Positions 20,409-30,252 of a stretch of 35,000 bases of DNA are shown piece after piece. The notes beneath the pieces were generated by a model. The model had not been told where the DNA came from. It did no database searches and was given only the letters and a program-made list of their open reading frames with translations. The first letter of the stretch is position 1, and each line of letters starts with the position of its first letter. This DNA is from Chara braunii. Lineage: Eukaryota; Streptophyta; Charophyceae; Charales; Characeae. The stretch lies in assembly GCA_003427395.1 (NCBI GenBank), contig BFEA01000218.1:1948569-1983568 (forward strand). Reading direction: 5' to 3'. Position numbers and translations under genes: made by a program.

Positions 20409-20467
<59 letters not shown>
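20409..20467 (+). repeat. Poly-T run (59 T)
   Basis: Fifty-nine uninterrupted T residues directly before the GTAC-rich module. Length in the assembly is unlikely to be exact. Confidence 0.9.
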
Positions 20468-20585
20468 CGTACGGGGGCGTACAAGACGTACAGGTTTCCG
20501 TACAGGTTCCCGTACAGATCCCGTACAGATATTACCTGTACGTTTCGTCCGGAAATGCCCCGTACGTGTACTCTATGCAACGTAG
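20468..20585. repeat. 118-bp GTAC-rich module, copy 2
   Basis: Matches 13-130 with two mismatches (bases 20472 and 20549). It is flanked by poly-T on the left and the reverse-transcriptase relic on the right, unlike the other two copies. Confidence 0.92.
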
Positions 20586-21023
20586 GTTGTGTCTATCGGA
20601 TGGGCTCAGGCGAATTGGAAGAGTTATGAAGACAGATCGATGACATGCTTGAAAAAGGATAGATCAAGCTGAGTGAATCCGAATTCGGTGCACCCGTTTT
20701 GTTTGTTCCTAAGAAAGGATGCAAACTACAGATGTGTATTTATTACCGCGGACTGAACGAAATAACAAAAAAGAATGCATACCCTTTGCCACGCATCAAT
20801 GATTTGCTTGATGCTACATGTCGATGCAAGGTCTTCAGCAAGATGGACCTTAAGTCTGGTTATCAATAGATTGAAGTCGACCCTACAGACCACCATAAAA
20901 CTGCATTCAAAACTCGCAATGGGTTGTACGAGTTTACCACCATGCCCTTCAGACTCACGAACGTACCGGTCACCTTTCAATCGATTTCTTGTTGTTAATT
21001 TGTATGACATACTAATCTTCGGC
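20586..21023 (+). pseudogene. Ty3/gypsy-type reverse transcriptase fragment, decayed
   Basis: The frame shows the usual order of Ty3/gypsy reverse transcriptase: YRM, EEL, RQIDDMLEKG, then GAPVLFVPKK, MCIYYRGLNEIT, NAYPLPRINDLLD, KVFSKMDLKSGYQ, KTAF and YEF-TMPF-LTN. The first active-site Asp (KMDL) is present. Stops interrupt it at 20624-20626, 20648-20650 and 20870-20872, each one C/G-to-T/A transition from the expected codon. After TFQ there is a frame change, and the segment before the second active site is shortened. The usual YLDD-type motif reads NLYD. It starts abruptly after the GTAC module and stops at the n, so only about 145 codons of pol remain. Confidence 0.9.
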
Positions 21024-21024
21024 N
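21024..21024. other. Single-n scaffold join
   Basis: One isolated n separates the truncated reverse transcriptase from the exact start of the repeat seen at base 1. Some scaffolders insert a single n where a gap is estimated as zero or negative. The true distance and even the adjacency are unknown. Confidence 0.8.
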
Positions 21025-21036
21025 TTTTTGCTTTAT

Positions 21037-21154
21037 CGTAGGGGGGCGTACAAGACGTACAGGTTTCCGTACAGGTTCCCGTACAGATCCCGTACAGATA
21101 TTACCTGTACGTTTCGTACGGAAATGCCCCGTACGTGTACTCTATGCAACGTAG
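21037..21154. repeat. 118-bp GTAC-rich module, copy 3
   Basis: Identical to 13-130, as part of the long repeat. Confidence 0.9.
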
Positions 21155-21911
21155 ATTATTACTATTGTTATCATTATTGTTATTATTATTATTGACTTCT
21201 TTTACTTAATTTCCCTTCTGTCATTTTGCTGGAGGCTAACGTTTCAGTTTGAACTCCGATTGCAGCTTGGCGGTCTAGATCAGTCGTCCCTTCGTGTATC
21301 ACCTGTGAATGAACTGTCCCGCTGAGCGTCGTGCAGTAGGTCCCCAAAAGAGGGGCAACCCGCGACCGCTTCGGTAGGAGGCTTATCACCCCCGTGGAAG
21401 GTCATAAGCCCCCTCCTTGCCATCGGACATGAGTACCCAACGAGAATGGGCCGATGACGTGTTTTGAAGGGAGAAGCACGCTCGTCGATACCCTATTATG
21501 GGACCACTGCGACGAGTCTGCGGGCGTCGTATGCCGAAAGTGAAAGGACTAGTGGATAGCAGCGAGGTGCGCTGCTCGTGTTATGACCGTTGAGGTTTAG
21601 CCTCCCGTTTTCATTTTATTTCAATTTATTTTAATTTATTTTATTTGCTATTTCCATTAATCTGAAAATATTATGAGTGTCTCGTTTAAAACGCAGGTAG
21701 TCCTACGCACGACAACCCTATAAGGGGAGGGGTTATTGTGCTACACAAAGCTGGCCAACCCAGTCTGATCCGAGGACAGGGTAGCCGCGCAGGAAAGCGC
21801 CGCGGTCGACTTGGAGTCTTGTGCCAAGTGCCTTGAGCGTGTTGATGGAGTGCGGGTAGACAGCGGTCTCGGGCGTTGGCTATTGTAAAAAAAAAAGAAA
21901 AAAAGATAACT

Positions 21912-22406
21912 ATGGCGGACCGAAATGGCCTGCGTGGCTATAGGCCAAGGTACATGAGGTACTCCTGGATGTGGGAGCACGAGGATGAGAAGGGTACCTT
22001 GGTTGAAACTATTTTGTCCTACGGGAAGCCTACGGGGGAAGTGAGGTTAAGAATTAACGTGTGTGGTCACCAGGAGCAGGAAATGAAGAGAGACGAGGGT
22101 CTATAGGCGGCTATCACAGAGGCTCGCAACAGGGCAGAGCGAAGGTGCAGGCGAGACGGAGTGACCGTAGGTATGCGAGTGACAGTCACCTACCCCATGA
22201 GGATGACTCGTCAACTGGGACCACAACCAGAGAGGTGCAGCGCGTCGATCGGGATTTCGAAGGAGAGTCTGAGATAAGTGACGCAAAGGCGGATCAGTCT
22301 TCGCACGGATGGGGCCAATGGCAAAGGGACCACCCACCGACTGAGCCCGTTGAGAGCGGCCCAGAGGCCTATTCACGACAAAGAGACCAAGGTCGCTAGA
22401 AATTAA
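21912..22406 (+). pseudogene. Decayed open frame, second copy
   Basis: Same sequence as 888-1382, with the same two internal stops. Identical stops in both copies fit one contig placed twice. Confidence 0.25.
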
Positions 22407-25010
22407 GTGTGAAAAGAATGCGGCAGAGGCCTGGTCTTGGATGGTCTGGAGCGGCGGCGACGGGAACACCTACCTGCTGAGTCTGTGGAAAAGGGACTTG
22501 AAGCCACTTCACGGAGAGAGGCAGAGAGAGAAGTGACGGTGACGGCTGTGACAATCATGCTCAAGGACGAGAGAGTGGAGAGGCCCAGAGATCAACACGT
22601 GTCAGCAATCCTCAGAGAGAGAAGCGGGCAATTGCTGGACTACGAAAAAGGAAGGGTTGAGCACTCAAGAGAGAGGGAGAACACGAGACGGGGATGCTAA
22701 GAGTGAGAGGGAAGAGACACAGAGGGCAACAAAGGTCTGAAGTAATTTACATATGACTAAGGTGACGGGGCTCGACTGGCGGAGAGAGGGCGGTGCGCGA
22801 AGTAACCATGGTAGACATCAGCCACTTCAGCAGGATTCAGGCCCCACTAGGTAGTCGTCATCAACCTGCAATTTGTGCAGAACACTGAAAAGGGACTTTG
22901 CGTCTTTGTTAGTTGACGCTGTGCTCTCTTCTGAGCGAAAGGCTCCGAGCGCGCGCTCAGGTCAACTAGTGTGAGATTGATGGGACCCTAAGCCCACTTT
23001 GGTTACAATAAAAGAGTGAGGAAGAAAGACATTGTGAAGGAAGTGAGCAGTGTGTCAAGAGACAAAAGTGGGAAACTTTTAATGAGAGAGGGAGCGTGTG
23101 GAACTGCCGTACGCTTGACGTCAACTTCTCTCGGGGATACCTGGCCTGTTGTAGCAAGGGGAGAGACTGAAAGGTGAAAGTCAGGCGAAACTCTAAAAAC
23201 GCCTCCTCATCATTGCAGATATTATATTCCTGCAAGCACTAGTTTGCTCTTGTAGAGACGAAACCTTCAAACTTCTGGGTAGAGTCAGCTAGTACAGGTT
23301 GGAGAGAAGATCGCGCTCTCAATCATACCCAAGAAAGACGAGTGAAGACGAGTGCGCGTCTTGTTCTTGCAATCGATATCATGTCCTTTCCTTTGGGGCT
23401 ATCTCGTAAGCAGTGAGGCCAGATCCAGTGGGCAAGGACTGTTGAGGGAGGATTAGTTATGCGATCACGTTCTTGAAATCGCTGATATCGATTCTTCCCT
23501 GAACGGGCTCGACTCGCAGAGTAGAAATGAAGATCATATTGTAATAATGGAGGGGGTTGGAAAAACAGTTGGAACAGGGCACGAATATTCAGGTTTTGCA
23601 CTGCTCTTGATCATTTGGCACGTCATGCTATGACCAAATGCTCACTCCCTCTCTCTCCCCCCTTTCTTGTAGACTCAAATTGTCGTGCGTGTATTTTCTC
23701 GTTTTGGGTCGACTGCTGCTGTTATGGTTTACTATATAGATTCTCTGAGTTATTACTAAGGGTGACCTTGCCCCCTCGTTGCTCAGGTTACCGTTTACCA
23801 CTACAAAACACTGACCCGCGTATCCAGTAGTCCGTCTACAGATGTTGTGATCTTCTTCATCTATATCGCGGGCCTCCTCTAATTGGACTGGGCTTAATGA
23901 GGTTAAGCGCCGGAGTGAGAACCTGAAAACCTGTGTGAGTAAAAGACACGGCGAATACGGTGGTGAGTTGAAAAATCAGGTGATATATCCCCAGGAAAGA
24001 CCAAGGGCGTTTTGACGTCTTGACAAGATAAGATGTCTATCGACCCTGCTTGAGAATTCTTTTATCTTATCATCACTTACGATCTCCGCATCATTGGTTT
24101 TGTGTAACGCATAAGAATCGATTAATAAGTGAGACAGTAATGCCCCCTTTTCTTTTGACTTGAGTTAGTATGGCAATGCGCTACAGTCTCAATCAGACGG
24201 ATGAGATCTGGTGATGAACTAAAACTAATAAACACCGGCTGCTCAAACCTTCATTTTTGGATAAAGGGAAATGTGAAGGTGATTTCGCAAGCTATTGGAA
24301 AATAGTTATGAATCATGACCTATGTATGATCAAGAGACGCTTCATATCGATGCATGGTTGAGTGATGAGTGGCAAGGGTAGAGAGCAACAACTAAGAAAG
24401 ATAGCTTACTTGATTATCAAGTTCCTACTTGATGGAGACTAATATCAGATATGATCAGTTGCTTAAACGAGGGTTAGAAATTGACCAATCAGATCGGGTC
24501 GGAAGTTGAGGTGCACTGCCAGTACGACCAAAGTGAGCCTCAATGGCCATTGACGTGGGACTATGACCCTGTATGCTAAGCGAAATAAAAACCCCTTCGA
24601 ATATCCACACTCCCACTTCACACAAAGGGGGCTTTAAGCATAATCGGCTCCCCTTGGTGATGCAAGAGGGCCAGTTGGTATTGAAGGTACACCCGACAGT
24701 CTAAGAGCAAACTGAGAATGACCCCGTCCCTTGTCAAAGACATGGCCAATGAGTATCGGGGAGCGTTCCACTGAGTTCTGTCAGAGCAAACAAATATTAG
24801 TCTTATTTTAGGTCAAACTATACATGTTGGGTGCTTTCTTAATTTATGTTCTGAATCGCCTTGCTGAGTAAAGGTGCACGGTTGAAAGCTCAGAAATTGC
24901 AAACAAGCACCTATACGTGGACTCATAGTACTGAAATAGGAACAAGCCTCGAGCTCGAGATAGTCTTTACAGAGTGCGGGCGGTCCTGGTACCTGAAGTT
25001 TTTTGTCTTG

Positions 25011-25015
25011 NGNNN

Positions 25016-25094
<79 letters not shown>

Positions 25095-25134
25095 TCTGCN
25101 TGAGTNNCGCGCCGAGGNNCNNNNATNTCATGCN
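25011..25134 (+). repeat. (GA)n microsatellite with scattered ambiguous bases
   Basis: A pure GA run from about 25016 to 25091 is flanked on both sides by single or short runs of n (25011, 25013-25015, 25100, 25106-25107, 25118-25124 in part, 25127, 25134). Base-level ambiguity here shows a low-quality local consensus. Confidence 0.9.
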
Positions 25135-25555
25135 GACTCATGTGCTGATCTGACAGGGAGCTTCGAAGAAAAAGTCGGAAAAGCTTCGTCCAAGTGGTCT
25201 GCGTGTCGTTCGGCACAATTTTTTTTTTTTGACTCCATGGGGCCGACCCTTCCGGGCCTTTTGCACAAGTGGCAGCGGTGTCCCAGGGCGAATGGGCGCT
25301 TTCTTCACGGCACCCTACCAGCTGTCACACAGAGTACGGACCATGGACAAACCAACTGAAGATGCCGCAAAACAAAAAAACAAAAAAACAATCTCCAAAA
25401 TATTACTGCTTGTTGGGGGAAGGGCAACGGCGCTGCGGCGGTCAATCCACTGCTGACACGCACGAGGGGACTAGTAGAAACAACCGAAAATATTTCTGAT
25501 CCCTTGTCAGCAGGTAGACTATGGGATCCCCTTTTCGACCTAAGAGTACCTCCAC

Positions 25556-25989
25556 TATGGACCTCACTGCACTACTCTAGACTCTCGAAGTTTTGAGAGT
25601 GGGTCTTCGCTGCACTTACTCTCGATCGGGAAACTCTCGAAACCCGATCGAGAGCTATCAGAAGCCACACTACAACGCCACTCTCGAAACGTCGAGAGTC
25701 TCCCGCTTGCAAAAACCGAATTTGCAAGTGTCCGGGAGTTGCCCGCTGACAGGGTCGTTTTTCGAGAGTGGACCTCCTGTCCCGGCCGTCAGACTTTGTC
25801 CCGTAGCGCAGTGGTGCAACTCTTCTGTCGAGACGGACGATGCCCAAGGTTTCGAGAGTTCATGTAGTGTCACAGGTTCTAGAGTAAGTGCAGCCAAGTC
25901 CAGTATTTCGAGAGGCTCTCCTCCCTGACAATGGTAGCCGAACTCTCGAAATATTTGGAGAGTCTAGAGTAGCGCAGCGAGGCCCTATA
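25556..25989. mobile_element. Foldback element with about 30-bp terminal inverted repeats and internal CTCTCGAAA palindromes
   Basis: ACTCTAGACTCTC (25574-25586) and GAGAGTCTAGAGT (25958-25970) are exact inverted repeats. The match continues outward with a few mismatches: CACTGCACT against the complement of AGCGCAGCG, and GGACCTC against GGGCCTC. Inside are CTCTCGATCGGG/CCCGATCGAGAG (25619-25630, 25643-25654; loop AAACTCTCGAAA) and ACTCTCGA/TCGAGAGT (25680-25699). A CTCCCG-CTTGCAAA/TTTGCAAG-CGGGAG hairpin (25700-25738) and ACTCTC/GAGAGT near the right end follow. No transposase frame. A tRNA-like box A lies within it (25803-25817). Confidence 0.72.
25803..25860 (+). mobile_element. tRNA-like SINE head inside the foldback element
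   Basis: Box A GTAGCGCAGTGGTGC matches the consensus well. A box-B-like GGTTTCGAGAG with an extra T follows at tRNA spacing. The related word GTAGCGCAGCGAG also forms the right end of the surrounding foldback element, so the element may have arisen from a tRNA-like head. Confidence 0.5.
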
Positions 25990-25991
25990 AG

Positions 25992-26126
25992 GACCTGGCA
26001 CGCTACACCACCACAGCCTCCATCATCTCCACATCCCCAATCCAGAAAATCACAGCAATGAGAAGGCCGTTAACCGAGTACAGAAGATATACATCCAGTG
26101 TGGACAAGACCTGGCACGCTACACCA
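25992..26126. repeat. 19-bp direct repeat pair
   Basis: GACCTGGCACGCTACACCA occurs at 25992-26010 and exactly again at 26108-26126. The first copy begins two bases after the foldback element ends. It is too long for a usual target-site duplication. Confidence 0.8.
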
Positions 26127-26169
26127 TTGCTTGGGCCTCGTCGAGATATAATGAAAAAATTGCCAAGCC

Positions 26170-26493
26170 TTGATGATGCCAGATTGCTCAGAAGTGAGTC
26201 AAAGAGTTGGGGCTGGAGGCCCACACACCGCGGGAATATCAAGGGCGGGTGGGTCCGCTTCACCAATATCTGGTGAGGAAAACAACTCGGGCTCTGAGCG
26301 AAACTGGTGCGCGTGGTGTGACTGCAGGTTCGCCTACGCGATGAGCGCGGCTGCCGGCGGACGAAATCCCGAAGTCGCTCCGCGTGAGACAAACCAGCCT
26401 GCTGCGACCGGTCCTTTGCCAGTTACATATACACTTGCTGCTCCCGGATCCAGTGGTGGCCGGTCCTCCGAGGGACTCCTTCCTGCAGGGTGA
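26170..26493 (+). other. Open frame with CxxCxC motif, possible exon
   Basis: The frame reads SGSERNWCAWCDCRFAYAMS in its middle, giving a Cys-x-x-Cys-x-Cys cluster. It ends GLLPAG, directly followed by a GTGAGT word like a 5' splice site at about 26490. An exon of a zinc-binding or transposon-derived protein is possible. There is no partner His/Cys cluster, no second exon that I can join, and an antisense frame of 211 codons (26260-26895) covers the same place, so this is a weak call. Confidence 0.2.
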
Positions 26494-26499
26494 GTTCCT

Positions 26500-27240
26500 C
26501 TCTTGATCTTGGTTCCGCAAATTCCCACCCATGGATTGTTGAAAATTAGAGAATTGAATCTTAAGAAAATAGGCCCGTGCTTGAAAACTGAAGATCTGCA
26601 GGTTAGGACTTCCTGAAGAGGTTGGAGCTGAAGTGACTGGTAGGTCCCAATGCGTGAGACAAGACTGATGCGATTGTTGTATCTGAACCCACCGAGTAGG
26701 TACCAACTGAAAAGGGTGGAGTACGACAGTTGCCACTGCCATCACCTCCACATCCCCAACCCACCATTCACTCCTCGATCCTGACGTTGTGTTGCGTTGA
26801 CTCTCTCCGGTGCAAGCACCTAATAAAGGTCGTCCAGCCGACGACTGCCCGGTATTTATCAAAGGCGAACAACAAAAAAAGCGACGGCACACCATACAAA
26901 AATAAAAAATAAAAAATCCACACTCCTATACTACGAATAGCCCGGTCCAAATAGGCCTCAAAATAGGCCGCAGTCTATCGGACTTTCTGCGGATCGAAGT
27001 GGCGATATTGCCAGGCACTTTGAGGGCATCTGCGCATTTTCACAAAAACAGAGGAGAACAAGTGTAGAAATATGTGTAGGCACTTTGATGGCATCTGGGT
27101 ACTTCTAACAGCTGAGACGGGCAAGGAGAGAATATCGGGATCACACACAAAATAAAATAAAAAATATCGGGATCATTTGTGTTACATGACAAATCGGATG
27201 CTTGGCTGCCCATCTTCGCAATCGGCGGCTCTATGGGCCT
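26500..27240. other. No gene seen
   Basis: CATCA(T/C)CTCCACATCCCCAA occurs at 26021 and 26740, the only repeat noticed. No RNA gene or protein domain. Confidence 0.35.
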
Positions 27241-27441
27241 CGCCACACCACTCTCGAAATGTGAAAAAGACAAAATTGAGGCGGGCGCATCTGGTCACGT
27301 TGGAGCGGGAAGTTCATTCTCATTTTGCACATTCGAGAGTGGTGCGGCGATGCCCAGACAAAATTGAGGCGGGCGCATCTGGTCATGTTGTAGCGGAAAT
27401 TTCATTCTCATTTTGCACATTCGAGAGTGGTGTGGCGATGC
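27241..27441. repeat. 88-bp tandem repeat (2 units) with an inverted cap
   Basis: Units at 27269-27356 and 27357-27441 share GAGGCGGGCGCATCTGGTCA, TTCATTCTCATTTTGCACAT and TTCGAGAGTGGTG. Upstream, CGCCACACCACTCTCGAAAT plus GTG (27241-27263) is the reverse complement of the unit end, with one base indel. A third relative (27673-27760) lies about 310 bp downstream. Confidence 0.85.
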
Positions 27442-27672
27442 CCTATAGGATGGGCCTCGCGCAATGACACAATATCTGACGTGTATCTGGAGAGATCCAT
27501 GAACGGATACGTTCCTGCTGACCCCACATTTGGAGCGTATCAGGACTACATTGAGTTCCAGATACGTTTACTTACAATGCGATGCGTTGGAGCGAGGCCC
27601 CATATATATGTGCCTGGCAAGCGGGGCGGGCAACGTAGCGGGGTCCGAAAAAGGGCCTCGCCACAAAAAACA

Positions 27673-27760
27673 AAAATGTGGCGGGCGCATCTGCATCTGG
27701 CCATTTTCTAGCGAGATGTTCATTCTCATTTTGCACATTTCGAGAGTGGTGTGTCGATGC
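27673..27760. repeat. Diverged third copy of the 88-bp repeat
   Basis: Shares GGCGGGCGCATCTG, TTCATTCTCATTTTGCACAT and TTCGAGAGTGGTGTG with the pair at 27269-27441, with insertions in the middle. Confidence 0.75.
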
Positions 27761-28140
27761 TCAAATTGGCGCCGATTGCGGACAACTGGCCGGGGGGGCG
27801 GAAGCGGTCACAGGCAAAAATGACGAGGCCCAAAGTTTTAAGTTTTTCTTTTTCTTTGATTTCTTTTCTTTTATTTTTCCCCTAGAACCGAAGAGGACAA
27901 ACGGAAACAAAATTTTGGACCTCCTCCCAACAGAAGCAACGACCAGAAACTTTCGTTCTTCTTCCTCTTGATTGGCTTTTCCCGCTGACGCCTCAGCAAC
28001 ACAGTTGTTGGCGGGGTTGTTCCCCTTACACGATCTCCATAGCCAAATCTCGAAAGAATCGCCATAGCCCGCCAAAATCAAAATTCGACGTAGTCGTCTC
28101 TCTCTCTCCCTTCCCGCCCGCCTTCTTTCAATTGGTGAAC

Positions 28141-28328
28141 GACAAGTAAGCATCTTTCAATGTGTAGACGACACGTAAGCATGTTTCAATGTGTAGACGA
28201 CACGTCAGCATCTCTCAATGTGTAGACGACAAGTAAGCATCTTTCAATGTGTAGACGACACGTAAACATCTTTCAACGTGTAGACGACACGTAAGCATCT
28301 TTCAATGCGTAGATGACACGTAAGCATG
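28141..28328. repeat. 29-bp minisatellite (about 6.5 units)
   Basis: Units start at 28141, 28170, 28199, 28228, 28257, 28286 and 28315 (last one partial), exactly 29 bp apart. The unit is GACACGTAAGCATCTTTCAA followed by TGTGTAGAC, with one to four substitutions per copy. There are no spacers. Confidence 0.97.
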
Positions 28329-28329
28329 T

Positions 28330-29105
28330 GCTGTGGGTGGGTGCACGGCCGAAGAAGGTAGGGGGAGCGAGCATTCGTGGAGTGGTGAGGAGGCGGGGCC
28401 GGTCTTTCTCCCAAACACGTGGCGAAGGACTAGTTGTTGCTCATCATCATCATCCCAGTATCATCAGATTGAAGGAGATCTTGCGTATCTCCGTTAATAC
28501 GACGTGGCAAACACACATGTGCCCCTGCCCGATCCTCTTCTTCGTCAATCATGCCCGCCTGCCCTCCCTCTTTTTCCGGAGGCGGCCGTGAGGGTGTCAT
28601 CTTCCGTCGGCGTTTTCTAGACAGGAGGTAGGAGGAGGATGCCGGTGATCGACCATAGTTGCCTCGTCTTCTGGCGATGGGAGGGACAGTAGTTCTTCTT
28701 AGGCAGCGTACACTCAGACGAAAAACGTTTTCGACCGAGCTGTGGACGTGATTGCGGTCAGATGCATGCAGCGTTTGGCCGGAATTGAAGGCAGATGGAT
28801 GTAGGAAATCGGTATCGGTTAGACTACCGGTAGCAGCACAGCCAACTTCCCTGCTGAGAGAGGCGTAAACGTTTTTCACCTTAGAGACCTGCCACGTTCG
28901 TACATAGTATGTAGCGGGCTGGTGATTGGCCGTGTTGGGCGGGTGGGGGGCCATCATCTGGCTCCTGGCGCCACGTCACGTCCTGCCACCCGTCCGCCAT
29001 AGCCAAGTGTTGTATTGATTTCGGAATTTCTTAAGATTTTTTTCTTTTCTTTTCTTTTTTCCGTCTGCTTTTTGAATTTTGTGTGATTTGGGACGTTGCT
29101 AGAGC
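28330..29105. other. No gene seen in GC-richer flank
   Basis: A 175-codon minus-strand frame (28430-28957) and a 247-codon minus-strand frame (28954-29697) have no recognisable domain. The latter reads through the simple repeats at 29.1 and 29.45 kb. A few ACGTGGC words occur (28417, 28490). Confidence 0.35.
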
Positions 29106-29106
29106 C

Positions 29107-29147
29107 GTAGCCATAGCCACATAGCCACATAGCCATAGCCATAGCCA
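29107..29147. repeat. CATAGC short tandem repeat
   Basis: Interleaved CCATAG and CCACATAG units, about seven in all. Confidence 0.85.
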
Positions 29148-29405
29148 GCTTGTGAAGTTTCCCTTCTCTCCCTTGACCTTGGCTTAGTATGGATTGGATG
29201 AAGGACTTTGTCAAGCGCTTTTGACGGTCCTGTCCTGTTGTCGCGTCGTGATTGTATGGATTGGGGTTTATATCATCAAAGGCGGTAATGAACTTTGAGA
29301 GTCGACCTTTATGAGAGTCGGCCTTTATGGCCTCCAAACGGTCGATTATTCGAAAATGACATAGCAAATTAGTAGAAAAGGCTATCATCAGCGAAAGAGA
29401 TGGTG

Positions 29406-30118
29406 GACACGTGGCAGCACGAGGGGGGAAAGTGAGTAGTAAAGAAGAGGGAGGGAGGGAGGGAGGTGGTTGGGGGGGGGGGGGGGGATGTCTTCCTGGG
29501 CCGCCGGCGAGCGCCGCTCTGCGCGAGGCTCGAGGTCGAGAGCTCGATTCCTGACTGGCGGTGCGTTTGCCGCGGCTGTCGTTTTGTTTTCTGCATGTCT
29601 GACTTGAAGCCCACGAGGGCCGGACACGTGGCATCATCCTATTCAGAATACACGGACGGCCAGACGTCCGATCAACGACATGGACTTTGAATTGCACCGG
29701 TGTCGTTCAGTGCGACGATCTGGTTATGGCCGACGGTGGATACGTAGTGCCAATCAACGGTCATCAGCAAGAGCCGAGTCTGCGGGGTGGTGTGGAAACG
29801 CCGGGAGTTGGTGTGACTACAGCAGCAGCAGCAGCAACAGCCGGCGGTCAGGTGTGTTCTGTCCGACGAAGTTTTGGCGGCAAAATTCTGTATGTGGTGC
29901 TCAGAAATCAGTGTTAATCAATGGTGACACGTGGCATGCTTGTAGGAGAAGCAATTTGCTGATGTGGGTGGATGACGGACGGACGAGTGGTGGTTCCCGA
30001 GTCGATTCGCCGCTGCTGCGGCTGACTCAGCATCATCGTTCCTGACCGGGTTTCACACCGGCTGCCACCGGGAATCAACGGTCCCCGTGACTGCCACGTG
30101 GGTGCGTGGACACGTGGC
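29406..30118. promoter_or_regulatory. Cluster of four identical GACACGTGGC sites (G-box/ABRE-like)
   Basis: GACACGTGGC occurs at 29406-29415, 29623-29632, 29926-29935 and 30109-30118, all on the + strand. A related GCCACGTGGG is at 30093. The core CACGTG is the G-box and ACGTGGC the ABRE core, bound in plants by bZIP and bHLH proteins. The next gene downstream on this strand is the UBP-like gene, but an assembly junction lies between, so it may not be the target. Confidence 0.45.
29472..29487 (+). repeat. Poly-G run (16 G)
   Basis: Sixteen consecutive G residues after GGGA repeats; prone to sequencing error and able to form G-quadruplexes. Confidence 0.9.
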
Positions 30119-30119
30119 G

Positions 30120-30208
30120 GCGACTAGACTCACCTCGTCGGACTCTTCGTCATCATCACTTGTCTCCAACCACTTGCCTGACCTGTTTCCTCGTGTGCCT
30201 GTTGTCTC

Positions 30209-30252
<44 letters not shown>

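Larger units (their letters stand above)
21025..24982. repeat. Long repeat, copy 2 (same as 1-3958)
   Basis: Same content as 1-3958. Unlike copy 1, it continues past its last shared base into GTCCTGGTACCTGAAG and a GA microsatellite without any adaptor. This is therefore the copy with the more believable right flank. Confidence 0.93.

Noticed and set aside
1-24982. 1-3958 and 21025-24982 as two LTRs of one 25-kb retroelement
   Set aside because: No TG...CA ends, no primer-binding site, no polymerase genes between except a short relic, and the edges coincide with an adaptor and an n.
28141-28328. CRISPR-like array (29-bp repeats)
   Set aside because: Repeats are head to tail with no spacers, in eukaryotic DNA without cas genes; it is a minisatellite.
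28954-29697. 247-codon minus-strand gene
   Set aside because: Runs through CATAGC and poly-G simple repeats, no domain, no splice context.
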